A stretch of DNA of 64,000 nucleotides from the NCBI RefSeq assembly GCF_000312105.1, contig NZ_HE978638.1:124001-188000 (forward strand). The letters are read 5' to 3'. The stretch is from Aeromicrobium massiliense JC14 (GTDB lineage Bacteria; Actinomycetota; Actinomycetes; Propionibacteriales; Nocardioidaceae). Positions 35,017 to 42,743 of the stretch are shown here, in pieces (position 1 is the first letter of the stretch; every line of letters starts with the position of its first letter). Under the pieces are notes generated by a model. That model saw only the letters and a program-made list of their open reading frames with translations, made no database searches and was not told where the DNA came from. The position numbers and the translations under genes were made by a program.

Positions 35017-36039
35017 ATGACCGACGCCTCGCTCACGTCGAGCACCTCGCCGGTCCGCCGCCTGCTCGCCCGTCCCACGACGGGCGCGTGGGTGGCGGCC
35101 GTCGTCGTGCTCGTGTTCTTCAGCGTCCAGACCGACACCTTCATGACCGCGGCCGGTGCCGGCGTGTGGCTGGAGTCGGCCTCGCGGTTCGGCATCATGG
35201 CCGTCGCCGTGGCGCTGCTCATGATCGGCGGTGAGTTCGACCTCTCCGCCGGCGTCATGACCGGCTTCACCGCGCTGTGGGTCGGCGTCTGCACGACCCA
35301 GTACGGCCTGAACATCTGGGTCGCGGTGCTGCTCTCGCTCGTCGTGGCCCTGGCCGTCGGCGCGCTCAACGGGGTCCTGGTCGTGCGCACCGGGCTGCCC
35401 AGCTTCATCATCACGCTCGGCACGTTCTTCGTGCTGCAGGGCGTCGACCTGGCCGTCACCAAGGCGCTGACCGGCGAGGTCGCCATCCAGGGCATGACGA
35501 AGGTGCCCTACTACGACTCGGTGCAGCCGATCTTCGGTGGCTCGGTCGAGATCGGCGGCGGGACGTTCTACGTCTCGATCCTGTGGTGGCTGGCGTTCAC
35601 CGCCGTGGCCAGCTGGGTGCTGCTGCGCACCCGCGCGGGCAACTGGATCTTCGCCGTCGGCGGCGACCTGCCCGCGGCGCGTGCGGTCGGCGTGCCGATC
35701 ATCAAGACCAAGATCGGGCTGTTCATGCTCACCGCCGGCGCGGGCTGGCTGGTCGGCATGATCTCGTTGTTCCGCACGTCCACCGTGCAGGCGAACACGG
35801 GCGTCGGCCAGGAGTTCATCTACATCATCTGCGCCGTGGTCGGCGGCTGCCTCATGACCGGCGGCTACGGCTCCGCGGTCGGCGCCTCGCTCGGCGCGCT
35901 CATCTACGGCATGACGTTCATGGGCATCAACGCGGCCCAGTGGGACAACAACTGGCTGCGCACGTTCCTGGGCGCGATGCTGCTCGGCGCCGTGCTCATC
36001 AACCTGTGGGTGCGCAAGCAGGCGGAGGCGACCCGATGA
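35017..36039 (+). CDS. Sugar ABC importer, permease
   Basis: A 340-residue integral membrane permease of the RbsC/FrcC family, with about ten hydrophobic helices. Typical motifs are [19 protein letters not shown] near the N-terminal third, [20 protein letters not shown] and [18 protein letters not shown], the last being the ATPase-coupling loop. It starts 3 nt after the binding-protein stop and overlaps the ATPase gene by ATGA. Confidence 0.93.
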   Translation: MTDASLTSSTSPVRRLLARPTTGAWVAAVVVLVFFSVQTDTFMTAAGAGVWLESASRFGIMAVAVALLMIGGEFDLSAGVMTGFTALWVGVCTTQYGLNIWVAVLLSLVVALAVGALNGVLVVRTGLPSFIITLGTFFVLQGVDLAVTKALTGEVAIQGMTKVPYYDSVQPIFGGSVEIGGGTFYVSILWWLAFTAVASWVLLRTRAGNWIFAVGGDLPAARAVGVPIIKTKIGLFMLTAGAGWLVGMISLFRTSTVQANTGVGQEFIYIICAVVGGCLMTGGYGSAVGASLGALIYGMTFMGINAAQWDNNWLRTFLGAMLLGAVLINLWVRKQAEATR

Positions 36040-36848
36040 CCACTCCCTTGATCGAGGTCCGCGAGATCGGCAAGCGCTACGGCGGCGTCACGGCGCTGGA
36101 GGGCGTCTCGACGACCGTCCACGCCGGCGAGGTCACCTGCGTGCTCGGCGACAACGGTGCGGGCAAGTCGACGTTCATCAAGATCCTGTCCGGCGCGCAC
36201 CAGCACACCGACGGCGAGCTGCTCGTCGACGGCGAGCCGACGTCGTTCGCCAACCCACGGGCCGCGCTGGACGCCGGCATCGCCACGGTCTACCAGGACC
36301 TCGCCGTCGTCGGCCTCATGCCGGTCTGGCGCAACTTCTTCCTCGGGTCCGAGCTCACGAAGGGCCGCGGCCCGTTCCGCCACCTCGACGTCGAGCGCAT
36401 GAAGCGCGTGACGCTGGACGAGATGGCGTCCATGGGCATCCAGCTGCGTGACGTCGACCAGCCGATCGGGACGCTGTCGGGCGGCGAGCGCCAGTGCGTG
36501 GCCATCGCCCGTGCGGCGTACTTCGGCGCGCGCGTGCTGATCCTGGACGAGCCGACCGCCGCGCTGGGCGTCAAGCAGTCCGGCGTCGTGCTCCGCAACG
36601 TCGCCGCGGCGCGCGAGCGTGGCCTGGGCGTCGTGCTGATCACCCACAACCCGCACCACGCCTACCCGGTGGGCGACCGGTTCCTGCTGCTGCGCCGCGG
36701 GCGCAGCATGGGCGAGTACGCCAAGGCCGACATCACCCTCGAGGAGCTCACCTCGATGATGTCCGGCGGCGCCGAGATGGAGGCGCTGACGCACGAGCTG
36801 CAGCGTCCCGACGCCCCGGTCGTCGCGCGCCCGGCCGACGACGCCTGA
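36036..36848 (+). CDS. Sugar ABC importer, ATP-binding subunit
   Basis: A 270-residue single-domain ATPase with Walker [10 protein letters not shown], signature [11 protein letters not shown], Walker [12 protein letters not shown] and switch His in LITHN. RbsA/XylG-type importers have a fused double domain; the single domain here matches the FrcA group and would homodimerise. After its stop begins the regulatory region of clpP1. Confidence 0.93.
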   Translation: MTTPLIEVREIGKRYGGVTALEGVSTTVHAGEVTCVLGDNGAGKSTFIKILSGAHQHTDGELLVDGEPTSFANPRAALDAGIATVYQDLAVVGLMPVWRNFFLGSELTKGRGPFRHLDVERMKRVTLDEMASMGIQLRDVDQPIGTLSGGERQCVAIARAAYFGARVLILDEPTAALGVKQSGVVLRNVAAARERGLGVVLITHNPHHAYPVGDRFLLLRRGRSMGEYAKADITLEELTSMMSGGAEMEALTHELQRPDAPVVARPADDA

Positions 36849-36856
36849 GCGTCGTC

Positions 36857-36914
36857 TGCCGACAGCGAACAGGCGCGGGTCTCGCGTGTGTTCGGCAGGG
36901 TCGCCGTCTAGGGT
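36857..36914 (+). promoter_or_regulatory. clpP1 promoter with ClgR-like site
   Basis: TGC-CGACA-GCG-AAC (36857-36870) resembles the CGC-N5-GCG operator of the ClgR activator that controls clp genes in corynebacteria and streptomycetes. The -10 TAGGGT (36909-36914) starts 38 bp further on, and the GTG start follows after 7 nt. A 7-bp inverted repeat (CTGCCGA 36856-36862 with TCGGCAG 36892-36898) overlaps the site and could also end the preceding ABC operon. Confidence 0.65.
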
Positions 36915-36921
36915 CGACAAC

Positions 36922-37536
36922 GTGAACCCTGAGACGACACCCCGCATGGCCGCCGACGCCGGCCCCTCGGACCTCGACGGCCACATCTACAACCGTCTGC
37001 TGAAGGAGCGCATCGTCTTCCTCGGCTCGGAGGTGCGCGACCAGAACGCGAACGCGATCTGTGCGCAGATGCTGCTGCTGAACGCCGAGGACCCGACGGC
37101 CGACATCTTCCTGTACATCAACAGCCCGGGCGGCTCGGTCGACGCCGGCATGGCGATCTACGACACCATGCAGTTCATCTCGAACGACGTCGCCACCGTG
37201 GGCATGGGCCTGGCCGCCTCGATGGGCCAGTTCCTGCTCGCCGCCGGCACCAAGGGCAAGCGGTACGCCCTGCCGCACGCGCGCATCATGATGCACCAGC
37301 CCTCGGGCGGCATCGGCGGCTCGGCCTCCGACATCCGCATCCAGGCCGAGCAGAGCAAGCTGCTCAAGAAGCAGCTCACCGAGCTGCAGGCTCAGCACAC
37401 CGGCCAGAGCGTCGAGCAGATCGACCTCGACTCCGACCGCGACCGCTGGTTCACCCCGGCGCAGGCGAAGGAGTACGGCTTCATCGACCACGTGGTCACC
37501 CGCGCGGCCGACGTCACGACAGGAGAAGTGCAGTGA
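36922..37536 (+). CDS. clpP1: ATP-dependent Clp protease proteolytic subunit 1
   Basis: A 204-residue ClpP. The catalytic Ser100 is in GLAASMGQF, His125 in IMMHQPSGG and the Asp lies in the [10 protein letters not shown] segment; [11 protein letters not shown] and the [14 protein letters not shown] handle region are conserved. In actinobacteria ClpP1 and ClpP2 form mixed tetradecamers that work with ClpX or ClpC. The GTG at 36922 is 7 nt after TAGGGT, so the transcript is probably leaderless. It overlaps clpP2 by GTGA. Confidence 0.97.
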   Translation: MNPETTPRMAADAGPSDLDGHIYNRLLKERIVFLGSEVRDQNANAICAQMLLLNAEDPTADIFLYINSPGGSVDAGMAIYDTMQFISNDVATVGMGLAASMGQFLLAAGTKGKRYALPHARIMMHQPSGGIGGSASDIRIQAEQSKLLKKQLTELQAQHTGQSVEQIDLDSDRDRWFTPAQAKEYGFIDHVVTRAADVTTGEVQ

Positions 37537-38135
37537 GCTACTACATCCCGCAGTGGGAGGAGCGCACCTCCTACGGCTTCCGCCGCATCGACCCGTACGC
37601 GAAGCTGTTCGAGGACCGCATCATCTTCGTCGGCACCCCGATCAGCGACGACGTCGCCAACGCCGTCATGGCCCAGCTGCTGTGCCTGCAGCAGATGGAC
37701 CCCGACCGCGACATCCAGCTGTACATCAACAGCCCGGGTGGCTCGTTCACCGCGATGACGGCGATCTACGACACGATGCGCTACCTCAAGCCCGACGTGC
37801 AGACCGTCTGCCTGGGCCAGGCCGCCTCGGCCGCCGCGGTGCTGCTCGCCGCCGGCACGCCGGGCAAGCGCTACGCGCTCCCGAACAGCCGCATCCTGAT
37901 CCACCAGCCCTACACCGAGGGCACGGGTGGCCAGATCTCGGACCTGGAGATCCAGGCCAACGAGATCCTGCGCATGCGTGAGCTGCTGGAGTCGATGCTG
38001 TCCGAGGCGACCGGCAAGGACGCCAGCGAGATCAGCCGCGACGTCGAGCGCGACAAGATCCTGACCGCCGAGCAGGCCGTCGAGTACGGCATCGTCGACC
38101 AGGTCTTCGACTCGCTCAAGGTGCCCGCGGTCTGA
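37533..38135 (+). CDS. clpP2: ATP-dependent Clp protease proteolytic subunit 2
   Basis: A 200-residue ClpP with Ser99 in [13 protein letters not shown], the His in [11 protein letters not shown] and the Asp in the [15 protein letters not shown] segment. The start [28 protein letters not shown] is typical of the actinobacterial second subunit. It is translationally coupled to clpP1 through GTGA and followed by a 19-bp-stem terminator, so clpP1-clpP2 form a two-gene operon. Confidence 0.97.
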   Translation: MSYYIPQWEERTSYGFRRIDPYAKLFEDRIIFVGTPISDDVANAVMAQLLCLQQMDPDRDIQLYINSPGGSFTAMTAIYDTMRYLKPDVQTVCLGQAASAAAVLLAAGTPGKRYALPNSRILIHQPYTEGTGGQISDLEIQANEILRMRELLESMLSEATGKDASEISRDVERDKILTAEQAVEYGIVDQVFDSLKVPAV

Positions 38136-38148
38136 GCACCTGACCCAC

Positions 38149-38189
38149 CACGAGGGCCCCGGACGTCACCGACGTCCGGGGCCCTCGTG
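38149..38189. terminator. Bidirectional terminator, 19-bp perfect stem
   Basis: Perfect inverted repeat 38149-38167 with 38171-38189 and a 3-nt loop, between clpP2 and the convergent aminotransferase gene whose stop is 3 nt away. Confidence 0.92.
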
Positions 38190-38191
38190 CG

Positions 38192-39508
38192 TCAGACGAC
38201 GGCGCAGGGCGCGGCCGCGGTCGGGGCGAGCGTGAGCCCGAACGGCGCCGGACGCCGGTCGTCGCGCACCGCCCAGGTGCCGCCCTCCTGCACGTAGTCG
38301 CCGTGGACGTCACCGGCCACCCACGACCGCACGCCGTGGAGCAGCCGCTGGACGTCCTCCGCCGAGCTGGCCAGGCCGACGCCGGCGCGCACCGCGCCGG
38401 CGCCCCAGCCGAGCGAGTCCAGCAGCGGGTGGGCGCAGAAGCGTCCGTCGCGCACCGAGACGCCGTGCTCGGCGGCCAGGTACGCGGCGAGGAGGCCCGG
38501 GTCGGTGCCCTCCAGCGCGAACGTCACCACGCCCACGCGGGCCGCGGAGTCGGGCCAGAGCCGCGCCACCCGGACGCCCGGGACGGCGGACAGCCCGCCG
38601 ACGAGGTCCTCGACCAACGCCTGCTCGTGCTGCTGGGCGGCGGCGCCGTCAAGGGCCGAGAGCGCGTCCGCCGCCGCGGCGAGCGCGACGGCGCCGAGCA
38701 GGTTGGGCGTGCCGGCCTCGTGACGGGCCGGGGCGTCCGCCCACGTGACGTCGGTGGCGCTCACCTGGCGCACGGCGCCGCCGCCGGCCAGGTACGGGGG
38801 AGCGGCGTCCAGCCAGTCGCGCCGGCCGACCAGCGCGCCGGAGCCGAACGGGGCGTACAGCTTGTGCCCGGAGAACGCGACGTAGTCGGCCCCGGTCTCG
38901 GTCAGCGAGAAGCGCCGGTGGGCCAGCAGCTGCGCCCCGTCGACGACGACCCGGGCGCCGTGGGCGTGCGCGCTCGCGACGACGGCGTCCAGAGGCAGCG
39001 CCTCGCCGGTGACGTTCGACGCGCCGGTGACGGCGACGAGGGCGTGGCCACCGCTGGCGAGCGCAGACTCCAGGCGGGCCAGGGTCTCGGCGACGGTCGG
39101 CGCGGTGGCGAGCGTCTCGACGCCGCCGCTGGCCTCGCGCCAAGGGAGCAGGTTCGCGTGATGCTCCAGGTCCAGCACGAGCACCCGGCCGGGCACGGCT
39201 GAGGCGAGCAGGTTGAGCGCGTCGGTGGTGTGGCGCACCAGCACCGTGACGTCGTCCGGCCGGGCGCCGACGAAGGCACCGACGGTCGCCCGGGCGTCCT
39301 CGTACAGGCTCGTGCTCACCTGCGAGGCGTACCCCGCGCCACGGTGGACGCTGGCGTAGTAGGGCAGAGCCGCCGCGACGCGCTCGGCCACCGACTCCAG
39401 AGCCGGCGCGCTCGCGGCGTGGTCGAGGTTCACGTGCCGCACCCGGCGGCCGTCGAGCAGGGGGACGTCGACGTCGGCGCCGACGACGGACAGCAGGGGT
39501 CGGGACAT
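38192..39508 (-). CDS. Class V aminotransferase-fold PLP enzyme (cysteine-desulfurase-like)
   Basis: A 438-residue PLP enzyme of the class V/NifS-like fold. HVNLDHAASAPAL is the usual N-terminus, LDLEHHANLLPWR the cofactor-stacking His region, VVDGAQLLAHRRF the cofactor Asp, and AFSGHKLYAPFGSG carries the PLP lysine. A C-terminal Cys (RFCAHPLLDSLG) could be catalytic, as in desulfurases, but this is not certain. A SAM-I/IV-type riboswitch in the leader implies a role in sulfur amino acid metabolism. The ATG at 39508 has GGAAGG upstream. Confidence 0.87.
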   Translation of the reverse strand: MSRPLLSVVGADVDVPLLDGRRVRHVNLDHAASAPALESVAERVAAALPYYASVHRGAGYASQVSTSLYEDARATVGAFVGARPDDVTVLVRHTTDALNLLASAVPGRVLVLDLEHHANLLPWREASGGVETLATAPTVAETLARLESALASGGHALVAVTGASNVTGEALPLDAVVASAHAHGARVVVDGAQLLAHRRFSLTETGADYVAFSGHKLYAPFGSGALVGRRDWLDAAPPYLAGGGAVRQVSATDVTWADAPARHEAGTPNLLGAVALAAAADALSALDGAAAQQHEQALVEDLVGGLSAVPGVRVARLWPDSAARVGVVTFALEGTDPGLLAAYLAAEHGVSVRDGRFCAHPLLDSLGWGAGAVRAGVGLASSAEDVQRLLHGVRSWVAGDVHGDYVQEGGTWAVRDDRRPAPFGLTLAPTAAAPCAVV

Positions 39509-39526
39509 GGCAGGGGCCTTCCGCTC

Positions 39527-39646
39527 GCGCTTGCCCACGCCGGTCGACGCGGGCCGGGTCGTCACCCGGAGCACCCCGCCGCGAGGGAGGGTTGCCGACC
39601 AGCAAGCCGGGGCTGTGCGTCGCAGGACGCGCTGGTGCTCATGACC
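39527..39646 (-). promoter_or_regulatory. SAM-I/IV-variant riboswitch
   Basis: On the minus strand, GGTCATGAGCACCAGCG starts the element and GGTGACGACC closes P1 (39557). In between are GCCCCGGCTTGCTGG, CGGCAACCCTCC and GGGGTGCTCCGGGTGA, followed by GGGCAAGCGCG, a possible pseudoknot partner, ending about 20 nt before the aminotransferase ATG. These blocks and their order are those of the actinobacterial S-adenosylmethionine riboswitch (SAM-I/IV variant). High SAM should switch the gene off. A possible promoter (TTGCGT 39683-39678, CAGGGT 39659-39654) lies directly upstream. Confidence 0.85.
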
Positions 39647-39835
39647 TGGAAGGACCCTGCCACGCGCGACACGCCGGACGCAATCGAATGTTGAGACACC
39701 TTCCCACGATGTGAGACGAACGCTGAAGCGGTTGACGCACCGACACGCTTCACCTCGTCCGGCGGTCGCACCCGCTCCGCCGGCGCGGCACCGGCCCCAC
39801 CTCGGCCGGGCCGCCGGACGAGGAGGAGCACGCAC
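39647..39835. promoter_or_regulatory. Divergent promoter region between aminotransferase and symporter genes
   Basis: With the riboswitch this fills the 327 nt between the two genes, and no coding frame is supported. TGAAGCG (39724-39730) and CGCTTCA (39746-39752) form an inverted repeat around a TTGACG (39732-39737) that may be the symporter -35, so it is a candidate operator. The symporter GTG has AGGAGGAG about 8-10 nt upstream. Confidence 0.45.
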
Positions 39836-41290
39836 GTGGAGCAGTGGAACCTGATCGGGCTGGGACTGGCCCTCGGCCTGTTCGCCGGCCTGTACGTGCT
39901 GGGCCGGGTCGGCGTCGGGTTCACGACGCGCACCTTCCTGGCGCTGTTCGTCGGCGTGGGGCTGGGCGTCGTGCTGCGCGACCACGTCGACTACCTGCGG
40001 CCGCTGGGCCGGGTCTACATCAACCTGCTGCTCACCATCGTGGCGCCGCTCGTGGTCGTCTCGATCCTGGCCAGCATCACGGCGCTCGGCTCGACGAGGG
40101 CGCTGCGCAGCATCGGCACCCGCTCGGTCGTGTGGCTGCTCGGGCTCAACCTCGCGGCGATCCTGCTGACCCTGGGCCTCGCGCTCGAGACCGGCGTGGG
40201 CAAGGGCGCCGACCTGGCGTCCCAGGGCGTCGACACCCGGTCGCTGGACGAGATCAAGAAGCCGTTCTCGGAGGTCTTCATCGGCTTCTTCCCGACCAAC
40301 GTGGTCGAGGAGGTCGGCGACAACGACATCATCCCGATCATCCTCATCAGCGTCGTGGTGGCGGTCGCCTACGCCCTGGTGGCCGAGCGCACGCCGGAGA
40401 AGGTCGCGCCGTTCAAGGCGCTCGTCGACGCCGCCCGCGAGATCGTCTACCGCGCCGTCGGCTTCGTCATCGCGCTCACGCCGTACGCGGTGCTCGTGCT
40501 CACCGCGGTCGCCGCCTCCAGCGCGACCGGACGCCGCGACCAGCTGCTCTCGCTGCTGGGACTGCTCGTCGTCTCCTACGTCGCCTGCTTCGCCAGCGCG
40601 TTCGTCGTCGACGCGGTCGTGCTGCGGGTGGCGGCGGACGTGTCGCCGGTGCGCTTCTTCCGCAAGATCGCCCCTGCGCAGCTGACCGCGTTCACGACCC
40701 AGAGCAGCGCCGGGACGCTGCCGCTCACGACCCGGCTGCTCGTGCAGCGGGTCGGGGTGCCGGCGGACGTCGCCGGCTTCACCGCCCCGCTCGGCACCAC
40801 GATCGGCATGCCCGGCTGCGCCGGCGTCTGGCCCATCGTGCTGGCGGTCTTCGCGGTCAACGGCCTGGGGCTGGACTACGGCCTGCGCGACTACGCGCTG
40901 CTGGTCGTGCTCGGCCTGCTGGTCTCGGTCGGCACGGCCGGCGTGCCCGGCACCGCGACCGTCACCGCCACCACGGTGCTCACCGCGGCCGGCCTCCCGC
41001 TCGAGGTCGTCATCCTCACCCTGCCGATCAGCGCGATCGTCGACATGGCCCGCACGATGAGCAACGTCACCGCCGCCGCGGTCGCCGCGACCGTGGTCGC
41101 GCGCCGCGTGGGCCGCCTCGACGACGCCGTCTTCGCCGCCTGTGACGCCGACGACACCGACGACGAGCCGGCCGGTCGTCACGCCGCCTCGTCCAGCCTC
41201 CCGTCCGCCCCGGTCACGGTCGACCCGTCGGTGCCCGTGGGCGCCTGCGGGATCGACGACCGTCCCGCCATCCCCGTCCGCGCCCGATGA
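39836..41290 (+). CDS. Dicarboxylate/amino acid:cation symporter (DAACS, cystine-type?)
   Basis: A 484-residue member of the GltP/TcyP family with eight or more membrane segments and two hairpin-loop regions. FTTQSSAGTLPLTTRLLVQ is the serine-rich hairpin 1 motif, GFTAPLGTTIGMPGCAGVWPIVLAVF and DMARTMSNVTAAAV match TM7-TM8. Family members bring in glutamate, aspartate, dicarboxylates or cystine with Na+ or H+. The adjacency to a SAM-riboswitch-controlled PLP enzyme hints at a sulfur amino acid, as inference. The last 60 residues are a hydrophilic tail not usual in the family. Confidence 0.88.
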   Translation: MEQWNLIGLGLALGLFAGLYVLGRVGVGFTTRTFLALFVGVGLGVVLRDHVDYLRPLGRVYINLLLTIVAPLVVVSILASITALGSTRALRSIGTRSVVWLLGLNLAAILLTLGLALETGVGKGADLASQGVDTRSLDEIKKPFSEVFIGFFPTNVVEEVGDNDIIPIILISVVVAVAYALVAERTPEKVAPFKALVDAAREIVYRAVGFVIALTPYAVLVLTAVAASSATGRRDQLLSLLGLLVVSYVACFASAFVVDAVVLRVAADVSPVRFFRKIAPAQLTAFTTQSSAGTLPLTTRLLVQRVGVPADVAGFTAPLGTTIGMPGCAGVWPIVLAVFAVNGLGLDYGLRDYALLVVLGLLVSVGTAGVPGTATVTATTVLTAAGLPLEVVILTLPISAIVDMARTMSNVTAAAVAATVVARRVGRLDDAVFAACDADDTDDEPAGRHAASSSLPSAPVTVDPSVPVGACGIDDRPAIPVRAR

Positions 41291-41322
41291 GCGCGACCGT
41301 CCCCCGCAAGGAGCTCTCGACC

Positions 41323-42630
41323 ATGTCCATCCTTCAGGTGCCCCGCGCCGTGCGCTGGCTGCTCGCCGTGCTGATCAGCCTCGTCATGGTGATCGGCAGC
41401 CAGGCCGTCCACGTCAAGGCCGACGCGGCCGAGGTGCAGTGGGTCGACGGCGCCGACGACTCGTTCTGCCTCAACGACGACCGGGGCCGGGCCCTGGACG
41501 CGCTGCCGGCCGAGGCCTGGTGCACGCCGATCCCGGGCTGCTACCAGGACGACGACGGTGTCTGGGTGCTGCCGAGCCGCAAGACCGGCATCTGGCAGGG
41601 CGACCCGAAGAAGGTCCGCTACGCCGACGAGGTCAAGGCCGAGCCGAAGCCGACCACCCCCACGACGTCGGCGCCCAAGCCGTCCACCTCGAAGCCGACC
41701 AAGAAGCCCACGACCGAGCGCCCGACGTCGCCGAAGCCGGGCACGCCCGCGCCGAGCACCGACACCACGACGACGGACGCGCCCGCCGACCTGGGCGTCG
41801 ACGAGCAGGAGGTCGCGGTCACCGGGGCGCCCACCGCTCCGGCCGCACCGGTCCTCACGGTCAAGGGCAAGGACGTCACCGTCGCCTGGCAGGCGACGCC
41901 CGACGCCGAGCTCGAGAGCGTGACCGGCTACGTGGTGCGCTTCACCGGTGCCCAGCCGGTCACCGTGGACGCCACCACCACGACGCACACCTTCACGGGT
42001 CTGGCCGACGGCTCCTACCGGGCCGCCGTCCGCGCCGTGAACGCCGCGGGGGAGTCGGTCTCGTCGCCGCCGTCGGACCCGGCCACGGTCGGCACCCCGG
42101 TGGTCGACGTCAAGGGCACCGTCGCCGTCGAGGGCGAGCTCGCGCCCGGCGCGTCGGTGACGATCACCGGCACCGGCTACGCCCCCAACGTCCCGGAGCT
42201 CGCGCTCGAGCTGCACTCGGATCCGGTGGCCCTCGGCACGGTGGCGACGGACGCCCAGGGTGGCTTCACCACCACCGTGACGATCCCCGAGACCGTGCCG
42301 GTCGGCGCCCACCAGGTCGTCGTCCTGCACGAGGGTCAGCAGGTCACCGCCTCACCGGTCGAGGTGGTCGCCGCTGCCGGCGCCACCGACGCCGCCACCG
42401 AGGAGACGGCCGCACCGGTCGCCGAGCGCGTGCCGCCGCACACCGGTCTGGCGATCCTCGCCGTCCTCGCGCTGGCCGGCATCGGCTCGCTCGTCTGGCA
42501 CCTCGCGACCGGACGTCGTCGCCGTCGCGCGTCGGGCCAGACGGGCCCGGACGACACGGTCGTGCTGCCGGCGCCCGTGGCCGCGCAGGACGTCGCCCCG
42601 CGCCCGCTGACCCCGTCGGGGGTGGGCTGA
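41323..42630 (+). CDS. Secreted/anchored protein with fibronectin-III-like domain
   Basis: A 435-residue surface protein: N-terminal signal anchor (VRWLLAVLISLVMVIGSQAV), a short Cys-containing domain (FCLND...WCTPIPGCYQDDDGVWVLPS, three cysteines), a Pro/Thr/Lys-rich linker (about residues 105-155), a fibronectin III-like domain (APAAPVLTVKGKDVTVAWQ...GYVVRF...YRAAVRAVNAAGES), an Ig-like beta domain (GASVTITGTGYAPN) and a C-terminal VPPHTG plus transmembrane helix and Arg-rich tail, similar to a sortase sorting region but not LPxTG. The ATG at 41323 has AAGGAG 8 nt upstream; an ATG at 41287 overlapping the symporter stop is less likely. Confidence 0.78.
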   Translation: MSILQVPRAVRWLLAVLISLVMVIGSQAVHVKADAAEVQWVDGADDSFCLNDDRGRALDALPAEAWCTPIPGCYQDDDGVWVLPSRKTGIWQGDPKKVRYADEVKAEPKPTTPTTSAPKPSTSKPTKKPTTERPTSPKPGTPAPSTDTTTTDAPADLGVDEQEVAVTGAPTAPAAPVLTVKGKDVTVAWQATPDAELESVTGYVVRFTGAQPVTVDATTTTHTFTGLADGSYRAAVRAVNAAGESVSSPPSDPATVGTPVVDVKGTVAVEGELAPGASVTITGTGYAPNVPELALELHSDPVALGTVATDAQGGFTTTVTIPETVPVGAHQVVVLHEGQQVTASPVEVVAAAGATDAATEETAAPVAERVPPHTGLAILAVLALAGIGSLVWHLATGRRRRRASGQTGPDDTVVLPAPVAAQDVAPRPLTPSGVG

Positions 42631-42646
42631 TCGACCACCGACCCAC

Positions 42647-42686
42647 GGTCGGGCCGTCGGCACTGCCATGACACGACGGCCCGACC
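42647..42686 (+). terminator. Terminator after the fibronectin-III protein gene
   Basis: Perfect 13-bp stem (42647-42659 with 42674-42686) and a 14-nt loop, 17 nt after the stop and about 57 nt before the next start. Confidence 0.85.
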
Positions 42687-42743
42687 CATCACCCCATGCC
42701 TGAAGCGACCTGCCCAGTGTGGCAGTGAGAGGACACGTCCCCC

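Noticed and set aside
36856-36898. Inverted repeat before clpP1 as a simple terminator of the sugar ABC operon
   Set aside because: The stem is only 7 bp with a 29-nt interior, far weaker than the 19-20 bp terminators nearby, and it overlaps the site shared with clpX, so a regulatory reading is preferred.
38192-41182. A 996-codon minus-strand frame fusing the aminotransferase to a long N-terminal extension
   Set aside because: The extension is the antisense of the symporter gene and passes through the SAM riboswitch; the true start is the ATG at 39508.
41323-42630. Classical LPxTG sortase substrate
   Set aside because: The C-terminal motif reads VPPHTG, not LPxTG, and no sortase gene is nearby; the helix plus Arg tail may simply be a membrane anchor.
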